Assembly (NCBI GenBank): GCA_021798985.1 | Contig: JAJZBI010000006.1 | Location: 1 to 64,000 of the forward strand | Source of the DNA: Actinomycetes bacterium | GTDB lineage: Bacteria > Actinomycetota > Acidimicrobiia > Acidimicrobiales > Bog-793 | DNA: 64,000 nucleotides | Direction: 5' to 3' | Part shown: piece after piece, positions 34,977 through 43,441 of the stretch | Numbering within the stretch: the first letter of the stretch is position 1 | Layout: each line of letters opens with the position of its first letter | The notes under the pieces: model-generated | What the model was told of the DNA's origin: nothing | What the model saw: the letters and a program-made list of their open reading frames with translations, nothing else | The model's database searches: none | Position numbers and translations under genes: made by a program

Positions 34977-35850
34977 GCGTCGCACCGACAAGCTGCGCGA
35001 GATCCGACTGCACGACCCTCGCGCCATTAAGGAGGCGGCACTGCGCCGTCGCCGTCGCCCGCTCGTCGGTGGGGACGGCCGGCTCTTCCTCGTCGCCGCC
35101 GACCACCCGGCGCGCGGCTCGCTGTCGGTGGGGGCGAACCCGGCGGCCATGGCCGATCGCGACGACCTCTTGGAGCGGCTGTGCGCGGCGCTCGAGCGGC
35201 CGAGCGTGGACGGCGTCCTCGCGACGCCGGACGTGATCGAGGACCTGTGTTTGCTCGGGGTGCTCGAGGGCAAGGTGGCGATCGGCTCGATGAACCGGGG
35301 CGGCATCGCCGGCAGCGCTTTCGAGCTCGACGACCGCTTCACCGCCTATGACGTCTTGCGCATCGTCGACTACGGGCTCGACGGCGGCAAGATGCTGTGT
35401 CGGATCGCGCCGGACGACCCGGCAACGGCGGCGACGCTCGAGGCGTGTGGACGCGCTGTGACCTCGCTCGCCGAGAACCAGTTGATGGCGATGCTCGAGC
35501 CGTTCTGGGCGTCGCGCGCTGGGGGGGTGGTGCGCAACGACTTGTCGACCGAAGCGGTCATCCGATCGGTCGCGGTCTCCTCGGCGCTCGGCGCGACGAG
35601 CGCCTATACGTGGCTGAAGCTCCCGGTGGTCGCCGACATGCACCAGGTGGTGGGGGCGACGACGCTGCCCGTGCTCGTGCTCGGCGGCGACCCGGTGCCG
35701 AATGGGAGCGAGACCTTGGACCAACTCGAAGCGGCGCTCGCCCTCCCCGGCGTGCGTGGGCTTGCCGCGGGCAGGGCGCTGTTATATCCCCACGACGACG
35801 ACGTGGCGGGCGCGATCGACAAGATGGCCGCCGCGCTCGGGCGGTCCTGA
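34969..35850 (+). CDS. Cgl0158-like (beta/alpha)8-barrel aldolase, inositol pathway
   Basis: A 293-residue class I aldolase-like barrel, of the kind that stands beside iolC in actinobacterial inositol loci. It has VAADHPARGSLSVG near residue 40, KVAIGSMNRGGIAGSAFELDDRFTAYD near 105, the central DGGKMLCRI, and SSALGATSAYTWLKLPVV near 200 with the probable Schiff-base Lys. In the pathway it would cleave 2-deoxy-5-keto-gluconate-6-phosphate to malonate semialdehyde and DHAP, the role of IolJ. It starts at the GTG 34969, eight bases inside iolC, so translation is coupled. The frame to 34792 is a shadow of iolC. The 193 bases after it are empty. Confidence 0.82.
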   Translation: MLERRTDKLREIRLHDPRAIKEAALRRRRRPLVGGDGRLFLVAADHPARGSLSVGANPAAMADRDDLLERLCAALERPSVDGVLATPDVIEDLCLLGVLEGKVAIGSMNRGGIAGSAFELDDRFTAYDVLRIVDYGLDGGKMLCRIAPDDPATAATLEACGRAVTSLAENQLMAMLEPFWASRAGGVVRNDLSTEAVIRSVAVSSALGATSAYTWLKLPVVADMHQVVGATTLPVLVLGGDPVPNGSETLDQLEAALALPGVRGLAAGRALLYPHDDDVAGAIDKMAAALGRS

Positions 35851-36043
35851 GCCATGACAAGCCAGCCGCCGCGCACCTCGCGGCGATGCGAACTGGCGCG
35901 GCGCTGCGCGTGATCGGGTGGCGCGAGCACAGCGTGTGGTGAAGGCCGCCGCGCGCAGCGCGACGCCGAATGGGCTGCGGTCCGAGCGATGATCGCAAGA
36001 GAACGACGACGAGGAGTCAAGTGAGCATGCAAAGGCCAACCCG

Positions 36044-36949
36044 ATGAAGGCGCCACAGGGCACGGTCGCCGACCGACTGGCGGGCGCGCCGATCTCCTGG
36101 GGGGTGTGCGAGGTCCCCGGCTGGGGGGCGATGCTGCCGGCCGACCGTGTGCTATCGGAGATGGCCAGCCTCGGCCTGAAGGCGAGCGAGCTCGGTGCCC
36201 TCGGCTATCTCGGTGACGAGCCGGCGGCCATCCGCGCGCTGCTCGAGCGCCACGGGCTTGGCGCGGTCGGGGGCTTTGTCCCGCTCGTCATTCACGATCG
36301 GGCCTTGCGGGAAGCGCTGCGCCGTGACGCCGAGCGGGCGGCCAGCCTGCTCGCAGGTTCGGGGGGCACCTACTTCGTGACCGCGGCGGTGCTCGACCAG
36401 GACTGGTCTGAGCCCGGCGAGCTGTCGACCCAGGAGTGGGACGCGGCAGCCGAAGGCCTCGAGATCGTCGAGGAGATCTGCGCCGGCCACGGCCTCACCC
36501 AGGTGCTGCACCCCCACGTGGGCACGATCGTCGAGCTCGCCTCGCACTTCGAGGAGGTGTTGGAGCGTTCGCCGGTGGCCTGGTGCCTCGATACGGGCCA
36601 CCTCGCGATCGGCGGCGCCGATCCGGTGGCCTTCGCCATGACGCACGCCGACCGGGTCGGCCTCGTGCACGTGAAGGATGTGGCCCTCGAGCATGCCGAG
36701 GCGGTGCGCAGCCACAAGACCTCGCTCCTCGATGCGACCAAGGCCGGCATGTTCCGCTCGCTCGGACGGGGCGACGTCGATGTTGCCGGGGTCGTGCGAG
36801 TCCTCGAGCAGCGCGGCTATCAGGGGTGGTACGTGCTCGAGCAGGATACGACGATCGACCCGAGCGAGGCCGAGCGGGTCGACCCGAAGGCCGACGTCCA
36901 GGTGAGCGTGGACTACCTGTTGGCGGCGAGCGGCGGCTCGAGCCGATGA
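36044..36949 (+). CDS. iolE: Myo-inosose-2 dehydratase-like sugar isomerase (IolE)
   Basis: A 301-residue AP-endonuclease-2-fold enzyme. The opening GAPISWGVCEVPGWG is the characteristic IolE start. Metal ligands are recognisable: Glu in LKASELGALGYLG, His in VLHPHVGTIVE (near 165), Asp/His in CLDTGHLAIGGADP (near 188), His in LVHVKDV and Glu in YVLEQDT near the end. It dehydrates 2-keto-myo-inositol in the second step of the pathway. Its ATG lacks a strong ribosome site. Its stop overlaps the start of the next gene (ATGA at 36946), the usual sign of coupling. A second, more distant homolog is at 62289. Confidence 0.85.
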   Translation: MKAPQGTVADRLAGAPISWGVCEVPGWGAMLPADRVLSEMASLGLKASELGALGYLGDEPAAIRALLERHGLGAVGGFVPLVIHDRALREALRRDAERAASLLAGSGGTYFVTAAVLDQDWSEPGELSTQEWDAAAEGLEIVEEICAGHGLTQVLHPHVGTIVELASHFEEVLERSPVAWCLDTGHLAIGGADPVAFAMTHADRVGLVHVKDVALEHAEAVRSHKTSLLDATKAGMFRSLGRGDVDVAGVVRVLEQRGYQGWYVLEQDTTIDPSEAERVDPKADVQVSVDYLLAASGGSSR

Positions 36950-37962
36950 GCGCGCCCCTGGCTGTCGGAGTGCTCGGCGCCGGCCGCATCGGCGCCATGC
37001 ACGCCCAGCTGCTGTCCGGCCAAGTCGCCGGGGCACGGCTGGCGGGCGTCGCCGATGCCTTCGCCGAGGTCGCCCAGCGCGCCGCGGCGCCGCTCGGCGT
37101 GCCGGCGAGCTCACCCGAGGCGCTGATCGCCGACCCGGCGATCGACGCGGTCGCCATCTGCAGCCCGACCGACACCCACGTCGACTACATCGTCGCGGCC
37201 GCGGCGGCCGGCAAGGCGATTTTCTGCGAGAAGCCGGTCTCGCTCGACCTCGCCCAGGTGGATCGGGCGCTCGAGGCGGCGCGCGCGCACTCGAGCTTCT
37301 TGATGGTCGGCTTCAACCGCCGCTTTGACCCCGCGCACCGCCACGTCCGCGATGCCGTGGCGAGCGGCGCCACCGGGGAACCGCATCTCGTGCGGATCAC
37401 GAGCCGGGACCCCGGGCCGCCGCCGATCGCGTATGTGAAGAGCTCCGGCGGCTTGTTCTTGGACATGACCATCCACGATTTCGACATGGCCCGCTACGTC
37501 GCCGGTGCCGAGGTCGTCGAGGTCTTCGCCAAGGGCGGCGTGCGCATCACGCCGGAGATCGCGGCCCTCGGGGACATCGACACCGCGGTGGTGACCCTCG
37601 AGCACGCGAATGGCTGTCTGACGGTGATCGACAACTCCCGCCGGGCGAGCTATGGCTATGACCAGCGCGTCGAGGTGCTTGGCGCGCTCGGGCTGTCGGC
37701 CTCGACGAACCCGCTCGATCACAGCGCCATCAGCGCGGACGGCACGGGCTTTCGGTCCGCGGCGCTGCCGAATTTCTTCATCGAGCGCTACCGCGTCTCC
37801 TACCTCCACCAGTGGCAGGCTTTCGTCGAAGCCCTCTCGACGGGGACGCCGCCGCCGACCTCTGGCGAGGACGGCCGGGCCGCGCTCGTGCTCGGCCTGT
37901 GCGCCAAGGCGTCACTCGAGCGCCAGGCGCCCGTCGCAGTGGGAAAGCTCGCCGGCGCCTAG
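36946..37962 (+). CDS. iolG: Inositol 2-dehydrogenase (IolG), Gfo/Idh/MocA family
   Basis: A 338-residue NAD-dependent dehydrogenase. The Rossmann domain has GVLGAGRIGAMHA (residues 8-20), CSPTDTHVDY, and FCEKPVSLD with the substrate Lys near 97. The catalytic region is SSGGLFLDMTIHDFDMARYV (Asp/His near 172-178), the IolG hallmark, and VMVGFNRRFDP-like FLMVGFNRRFD precedes it. It oxidises myo-inositol to scyllo-inosose in the first step. Its ATG overlaps iolE by four bases. The longer frame opened at 36436 is an artefact of that overlap. It is the last plus-strand iol gene before the lower-GC island. Confidence 0.9.
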   Translation: MSAPLAVGVLGAGRIGAMHAQLLSGQVAGARLAGVADAFAEVAQRAAAPLGVPASSPEALIADPAIDAVAICSPTDTHVDYIVAAAAAGKAIFCEKPVSLDLAQVDRALEAARAHSSFLMVGFNRRFDPAHRHVRDAVASGATGEPHLVRITSRDPGPPPIAYVKSSGGLFLDMTIHDFDMARYVAGAEVVEVFAKGGVRITPEIAALGDIDTAVVTLEHANGCLTVIDNSRRASYGYDQRVEVLGALGLSASTNPLDHSAISADGTGFRSAALPNFFIERYRVSYLHQWQAFVEALSTGTPPPTSGEDGRAALVLGLCAKASLERQAPVAVGKLAGA

Positions 37963-38612
37963 CACAGCGGCTGCCCGCGCGAACCAACCCATCAACGCCG
38001 CGCAAAGGGGAACCTTCAGCGCCCCCATTGCTCGCGGACACGCGGGCGCCTCGACACGCGAGATCACGTGGCGGCCGGTCGTGGCCGCGCAGTTCGCGGT
38101 GCCTGTCGCTCCGTTGCTTGCCCCGATCGTTCTTCGAGTACCAGGCAGGTAGCGGTCGGCTCCTGCCCTAGTTGACGAGCGCCGTTACCGCGTCTCGACG
38201 CGCCCGGTCGACGTTCGCGAGCGAGGTGTCGGAGCATGCGCGACGCTCGGTGGTGGCCCGTGTCGGGCGATATCGCCCTGGGTCGTTTGCTGATGGGCCG
38301 GGGTTCGGTGATTCACTGTCGGCCCGGATCCCGTGGACGGCTGAGCGGATGCGACGACGCGACCGGGCGCAGGTGCGGTTGGCTGCCGGCCGGGAGCTGC
38401 CCCGAGGTGACCCGGGCCGTCATGGCCGAACGTTGTAGCAACCGACGAGACCAGCCCACCTTCCGTCGCGTACTGTTACCGTTCGTTCTGCAGGTGCCCT
38501 GCGCCTCGCCAACAGCTTCTCCCTCTGGGAGGGCTGTCCCCGCGGAGGCGCGGTGCTCGGCTCATGGAGGCGTGCGAATGATCGGGGCGAGGAGTAGCCA
38601 GGACTTCGCGCA
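37963..38612. other. Intergenic region at the left edge of the island
   Basis: These 650 bases separate iolG from the lower-GC island. Weak Arg-rich ORFs occur (for example 38236-38616), with no ribosome site, motif or codon pattern of a gene. The G+C content begins to fall around 38450. I see no direct repeat, tRNA or integrase marking an insertion point. Confidence 0.45.
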
Positions 38613-40019
38613 ATGAGAGACGACCGTCGTTCGTGGCGTCCTACGGCCGTTGGCGTACTGGCGTGCGTCGTTGCGCCAGCATTCGGCGCTGTGCATGGCT
38701 CCTATGACCCGGTGATGCAAGTCAGCGCAGGGGCCTCCCGCTCCCTGACGGCGCCGTTTGAAGGAACCAACCTTGACTATTCCGGCGTAGCAGAACCGTA
38801 CGGCGAGGCGTCAGTGATGAACGCAGTCACCTCGTTAGCACCTGGAACGATCCGGTACCCCGGTGGGGCCGTCTCGAACTACTGGGATTGGCAGACCGGG
38901 AGTGTCAATCAGCCACCATCGACGACCGAAACCGCATCGGGAACGATCAAGACTCAACCGGGCCGATACCGAACCTATGGTTTCACGTTGTCCACTCTCA
39001 AGAACATCACCAGGGCGACCGGCGCTGTCCCGATCTTCGATCTCAATGTGATGACGTCCACATTGCACGACCAGATCCAGATGCTGAAGACCGCGGCGCA
39101 GATGGGGATTCCTATTCGATATGTCGAGCTCGGTAATGAGCTCTACCTGTCCAAATCCAACTACCTCCATGCCTTTCCAACCGCCACGGCGTATGCGGAC
39201 CTGGTGGCGTCATGGGCACCGGCGATACGCGCCGCGTTCCCGAACGTGCAGATCGCTGCGGTGGCAAGCGTGTCAACTACGACGCTTCGTGAACAGCATT
39301 GGAACTCCACATTGCTCAGCGTTGCCGGGAGAGACGTCAACGCAGTGACATTGCATGACTATCCTCTGACCAGTGCCCCAGGGAACGCGTCGTCTTCGCC
39401 GGCAACGCTACTGGCGGGAGCAAGTATCGAGTGGCAACCCGTTGAAAGAACCATCAATGCGTTGCCCTCACACCTTTCGGTTTGGTTGACCGAGTACAAC
39501 CTTGGGCTCGGCGCTCTCGCTCAGGGTTCACCTGCGCTAGGAACTACGTGGGAGCACGGCTTGTACATTGCCGGGCTCGACATGCAGGAGTTGGCATCGC
39601 CACGAGTCGTCCTCACGGATTACTGGGATCTGTTTGGCCACTCCGTCAGCGCACAATTCGCAGCGACAACGCCACCCATTGCCACACCTACCGGCCGAGT
39701 GAGCCAACTGATCAATCAAGCGATGCAGGGCGCGGAGAAAATCACGCTCCTTCGCATTGCGAACGACCCGGCGTTGGATGGATCCGTGAAGTCCGTGAGC
39801 GGAGTCAAGGTGACCGTCGCTTCTGGGGCCGACCGACTCATCCTCGTCAACCTTGGTTCGAAATCTGTGACGCTTGCCACAGGCAATGTGATCTCGCCGG
39901 ATGCATCTGTGCGGCAGTTGAGTGGTGCGCCATCGAGGCAAACCGTCGATTTACGCTCATTGCATTTGGGACGTGACTTGATCTTGCCATCATATTCGGT
40001 CACCGTCGTCACCAAGTAG
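38613..40019 (+). CDS. Secreted clan GH-A glycoside hydrolase (GH79/GH51-like)
   Basis: A 468-residue exported glycosidase. Residues 1-28 look like a signal peptide. TIRYPGGAVSNYWDWQTG near residue 92 is the strand found in GH79, GH39 and GH51 relatives. The acid/base Glu is probably in RYVELGNELY (near 170), and the nucleophile Glu in VWLTEYNLG (near 290). A C-terminal beta-sandwich (VTVASGADRLILVNLGSKSVTLATG) follows. The family cannot be fixed by eye; targets might be uronic-acid or arabinose polymers. ATG 38613 has no clear ribosome site. It opens the lower-GC island; codon use is less GC3-rich than in neighbouring genes, and the sulfatase downstream suggests a sulfated glycan. Confidence 0.75.
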   Translation: MRDDRRSWRPTAVGVLACVVAPAFGAVHGSYDPVMQVSAGASRSLTAPFEGTNLDYSGVAEPYGEASVMNAVTSLAPGTIRYPGGAVSNYWDWQTGSVNQPPSTTETASGTIKTQPGRYRTYGFTLSTLKNITRATGAVPIFDLNVMTSTLHDQIQMLKTAAQMGIPIRYVELGNELYLSKSNYLHAFPTATAYADLVASWAPAIRAAFPNVQIAAVASVSTTTLREQHWNSTLLSVAGRDVNAVTLHDYPLTSAPGNASSSPATLLAGASIEWQPVERTINALPSHLSVWLTEYNLGLGALAQGSPALGTTWEHGLYIAGLDMQELASPRVVLTDYWDLFGHSVSAQFAATTPPIATPTGRVSQLINQAMQGAEKITLLRIANDPALDGSVKSVSGVKVTVASGADRLILVNLGSKSVTLATGNVISPDASVRQLSGAPSRQTVDLRSLHLGRDLILPSYSVTVVTK

Positions 40020-40429
40020 GCCTGGATACCCCGTACCGACGCGCTCAACGGGGGGGCAGCGGATTGACTTGAATGGGTTGTGTTGCACTGCCCAACTTCT
40101 CGTCGCTGTTCGCGGCCTTGTCCCCGGCGCGCACGCGGTGCACATTTATGAGGTGGAAGTTCTAAATGCCCGACCGCATCGCCGCGTCAGAGCGGAACGA
40201 TCCATGTGGCGGCGGCGCGGTTGCATCCACGAAGTCGTCGTCGGCAGCGCGACTCACCAGTCCTGGCCCTATTGCCGCCGAGCAAGCGGTCGCTGGAGCT
40301 TAGCGATGTCGCTGCACGCCACCTTGCGCCGATCCAGGGAAGGTGGCCCCGTTTACCTCGTGCCGCTGTTGCGGATCTGCTCGTGTCGGGTGTCATGCGC
40401 GCCGCGCGACGCTCGTCGAAGAGAGATCC

Positions 40430-40615
40430 GTGGCGATCGGGCGAGGCCCGCTCGAGGGCGTGGCGGGCTGGACGGAAGGTCGTTTCCATTCGGGCGCGCC
40501 AGCGTCGAGGTGCCCGGGCCGCCCTATGCGATCTCCTGACGGGGCGAGGTGCGGGCAAGCGATGGGGCTGGGTATTCGGATTGCGAGCGGACCGAGCCCG
40601 TACATGGGCCGCTGC
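40430..40615 (+). pseudogene. Decayed 5' copy of the beta-lactamase-family gene at 47030
   Basis: The bases from about 40420 to 40615 align with 47020-47190, the first part of the intact serine hydrolase gene, including the GTG start and the GAGATCC before it. The copy reads VAIGRGPLEGVAGWTEGRF against MPVTQGLIEDVADWASTWL. One base is then lost, and a matching nucleotide stretch continues (GTGCCCGGGC, TATGCGATC, GGCGAGGTGC) out of frame to about 40615. Only the first 60 codons are present, so it is a truncated duplicate. The rest of 40020-40896 holds no gene; a GC-rich stem-loop lies at 40639-40661. Confidence 0.65.
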
Positions 40616-40862
40616 GCGGCCCGTGCTCTGAACCCATAGGCTCCCCGCTGAGCGCGGAGCCCCAGTTGAGCGGAGCGCGCAGCGTAGTCGCGTCCGGGCG
40701 AAGCCTTCCAGCGGCCGCGAAATTGGTCCCGGCGGTCCGTCGGCATTCTCCGGCGATACCCGAGCGGTGAATCCTGGAGCGGTGCCATCCAGGGAGCGGC
40801 CCAGCTGACGGCAGTCATGCTCAGGTTAGCGCCCCTGCTCAAAGGCATATCGCACAAGATGC

Positions 40863-40915
40863 TTGACAATGGCGACCGCCCGTCGCGTACCATTAGGTGG
40901 TGGATCGTTTAACCA
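40863..40915 (+). promoter_or_regulatory. Leaderless-type promoter and operator of the LacI gene
   Basis: TTGACA at 40863-40868 and TACCAT at 40888-40893 stand 19 bases apart, and the GTG start codon is at 40897, only a few bases after the -10. The transcript would then begin at or very near the start codon. GTGG-ATCGTTTAA-CCAC at about 40900-40916 is an inverted repeat containing TTAAACG on the other strand, a half-site typical of LacI proteins, so autorepression is plausible. Confidence 0.45.
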
Positions 40916-41961
40916 CTTCGACCACAGGGAGACGGCCGACTCTGCGCGATGTCGCCTTGTTGGCGCACGTGTCGCCGGCCTTGGTCTCTTACGTCTTGAA
41001 CGGTCGCGCCGATCGAAAGAGCCCCGCGAGCCCAGAGGTCGAAAGGCGAGTGCGCGCCGCGGCTGATGAACTCGGTTACAGTCCAGACCTCAACGCGCGC
41101 AGCCTCCGCCTTCAGCGCACCGATCGCATCTGTCTGCTTGTTGGCCGACCCGGCAATCCGTATGCGGACCTGCTCCTCGAAGGCCTTCAGTGCGAGGCCT
41201 CCGAGCGAGGATATGCGACTGTGAGCGTGCCGATCGGACCGGACGGCGACACGCGCCGCCCGATTGAGCTGTTGCGCCGCGGCCTTGCAGACGCCGCCAT
41301 CGTCGGGTTCTTCCCGCGCGTGCATCCTCCCGCGCCACGCGATCTTGCTGAACTTGTCGAGCGCGGTACTCCAGTCATCGTCCTTAGCGACGAATTCAAG
41401 CCGGAAGGATTTGACGTTGTGCGCGGCGACGAGGCATCGGTGTTTGAGCACGCGGTGACCAGCATCATTGATTCGGGACGAAGGCATATCGCCTACCTGG
41501 CGCACGCAGATGACACGCATGGGAAGGGGTCACCGCGTTATCGCGGCTATCTTGCGGCGTTGAAGAGGCAAAAGATTACCTTCGACCCAGCGCTCGTCAT
41601 CTTGGGTGCCGCCGATGACCGGGTCGCCGCGTATCGCGCCACCTGCGAGCTGCTCCGACGCGACGAAACACTCGACACGATTGTGTCGGCGTCTGACCGC
41701 GGAGCCATTAGTGCGATTTGGGCACTCCGGGACGCCGGCGTGGCGGTACCGGACACCGTTGCGGTCATGGGCTTCGGGGACCTGCCCGAAGGCGCGGTAA
41801 CTCGGCCCGCGTTGTCAACAATCGGGCAACGCAGTGATCGGATCCATGAGGTCGCGAAACTGCTCTTCGCCAGGCTTGGGGGCGACCTGTCACCCGCTCG
41901 GACGCTGACGATCCCATGGCAGATCCACTGGCGAGAATCCGCCGTACCTGGGCGGAATTGA
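40897..41961 (+). CDS. LacI-family transcriptional regulator
   Basis: A 354-residue repressor. The N-terminal helix-turn-helix reads TLRDVALLAHVSPALVSYVLNG (residues 15-36), followed by the hinge ELGYSPDLNARSLRLQRT. The periplasmic-binding-like core starts with RICLLVGRPGNPYADLLLEGLQCEASERGY and includes DSGRRHIAYLAH, GYLAALKRQ and VMGFGDLPEGAVTRPALSTIGQ. It should bind a sugar and control the island genes. GTG codons at 40897 and 40900 can start it; no Shine-Dalgarno is visible, consistent with a leaderless transcript. The sulfatase begins 58 bases after its stop. Confidence 0.9.
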   Translation: MVDRLTTSTTGRRPTLRDVALLAHVSPALVSYVLNGRADRKSPASPEVERRVRAAADELGYSPDLNARSLRLQRTDRICLLVGRPGNPYADLLLEGLQCEASERGYATVSVPIGPDGDTRRPIELLRRGLADAAIVGFFPRVHPPAPRDLAELVERGTPVIVLSDEFKPEGFDVVRGDEASVFEHAVTSIIDSGRRHIAYLAHADDTHGKGSPRYRGYLAALKRQKITFDPALVILGAADDRVAAYRATCELLRRDETLDTIVSASDRGAISAIWALRDAGVAVPDTVAVMGFGDLPEGAVTRPALSTIGQRSDRIHEVAKLLFARLGGDLSPARTLTIPWQIHWRESAVPGRN

Positions 41962-42019
41962 AAGAGAGACCCGCCGCGAGCCAAACGCCGCGTCCGCATC
42001 TCGGGGAGCGAAAAAGGAT

Positions 42020-43360
42020 ATGTCGACCGCAGCGAACAAACAGAACTTCATCGTCTTCTTCACCGATCAGCAGCGATGGGACACGGTGGGTACCTACGGC
42101 AACCCACTCGGTCTGACTCCGAATCTCGATGAGATCGCTCGACGGGGAACCATGTTCCAGCGGGCGTTCACGCCCCAACCACTCTGCGCCCCTGCGCGCT
42201 CGGTGATGCAGACCGGGCGCTACCCGACCGCGACGGGATGTTTTCGCAACGGGATTCCACTCCCGAAGCACGCACCCACGATTGGGCGCACGTTCTCTGA
42301 TGCCGGTTATGCGACTGCATATATCGGCAAGTGGCATCTCGCTTCCGGGGATCCTGTGCCGAGGGATGAACAGGCCGGATACCAGTACTGGCTCGCCGCC
42401 AGCGAACTCGAGTGGACATCGCACCCTTACGACACGAACGTCTTCGACAGCGACGGCAATCGTAGTTGGCTTCCTGGTTATCGGACCGACGCGCTCGTTG
42501 ATGCCGCCATTCGCTACATCGACCGAGCCGTCCGCGTAGAGGACGAGCCCTTCTTCCTCTTCCTCTCCCTCCTCGAGCCACATCACCAAAATGACGTGGA
42601 CGCCTATCTGTGCCCTCCCGGGTACGAGAGGTACGCGGGCGACTGGATGCCTACTGATCTTGCCGCGTTGCAGGGAACAACCCCCCTGCACCTTCCGGGC
42701 TATCTCGGGATGGTCAAGCGCATCGATGAAGGGGTGGGGCGCCTGGTCGATGCGCTTCGGAGCCTCAACGTGCTCGACAGCACCAACCTCCTCTATACGA
42801 CAGACCATGGGTGCCATTTCCGTACGAGAAACGCCGAGTACAAGCGCTCATGTCACGAAGCATCGATCCGCATCCCAATGCTCGCACAAGGGCCGTACTT
42901 TGATGCGCGAGGTGTCGTGCAGCAGATGGTCTCGCTTCTCGACGTGCCGACGATGCTCTGCGACGCTGCTGGGCTGCAACTCGAGGGGGCTGTTGGTGGC
43001 GTGTTGGGTTCGCGGTCGCACCACAATCAGCAAAACCATGTCGTGCGTCAATCAGATGCAATCTCCGACGACGATGGGCTGTTGATACAACTGAGCGAAG
43101 CTGGCATTGGCAGAGCGCTGCGGACGAACCGGTGGAAATATGGCGTGCTGGCGGGGACAGATGACGGCGAGGCCACCGGCTGCGCGGGGAACTACGTAGA
43201 GAGTCATCTCTACGATCTCGATGCTGACCCCGCGGAGCTCACCAATCTCGTCGATGACTCGCGATACGAGGCGGTGCGACAGCAGTTGCGCAGCGAGCTC
43301 ATGGCAAGGATGCGTCGGAATGGTGAGCCGGAATGTCAAATCGTGTCGGAATACTTGTGA
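42020..43360 (+). CDS. Sulfatase, formylglycine type (CxPxR)
   Basis: A 446-residue alkaline-phosphatase-fold sulfatase. Metal ligands appear early (IVFFTDQQRWDTVG) and late (YTTDHGCHFRTRN near 260). The active-site Cys, to be converted to formylglycine, is in QPLCAPARSVMQTGRYP near residue 55, matching CxPxR. AYIGKWHLAS near 95 holds the conserved Lys/His. The Cys form needs a separate generating enzyme, not seen in this window. No signal peptide is visible, so it is probably cytoplasmic and acts on imported sulfated sugars. The ATG at 42020 follows AAAAGGA. It lies between the LacI gene and the importer. Confidence 0.88.
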   Translation: MSTAANKQNFIVFFTDQQRWDTVGTYGNPLGLTPNLDEIARRGTMFQRAFTPQPLCAPARSVMQTGRYPTATGCFRNGIPLPKHAPTIGRTFSDAGYATAYIGKWHLASGDPVPRDEQAGYQYWLAASELEWTSHPYDTNVFDSDGNRSWLPGYRTDALVDAAIRYIDRAVRVEDEPFFLFLSLLEPHHQNDVDAYLCPPGYERYAGDWMPTDLAALQGTTPLHLPGYLGMVKRIDEGVGRLVDALRSLNVLDSTNLLYTTDHGCHFRTRNAEYKRSCHEASIRIPMLAQGPYFDARGVVQQMVSLLDVPTMLCDAAGLQLEGAVGGVLGSRSHHNQQNHVVRQSDAISDDDGLLIQLSEAGIGRALRTNRWKYGVLAGTDDGEATGCAGNYVESHLYDLDADPAELTNLVDDSRYEAVRQQLRSELMARMRRNGEPECQIVSEYL

Positions 43361-43441
43361 GGGGAGGGAAGAGCGTCACGTTAGTAGCAGGGGTGCCCGT
43401 TAAATCCGGGTTCAGGCACAGCATTGAAGAGGGGGAAGACT

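Noticed and set aside
38236-38616. A 126-codon ORF before the island glycosidase
   Set aside because: No ribosome site, no motif, composition unlike the neighbouring genes, and it overlaps the glycosidase start.
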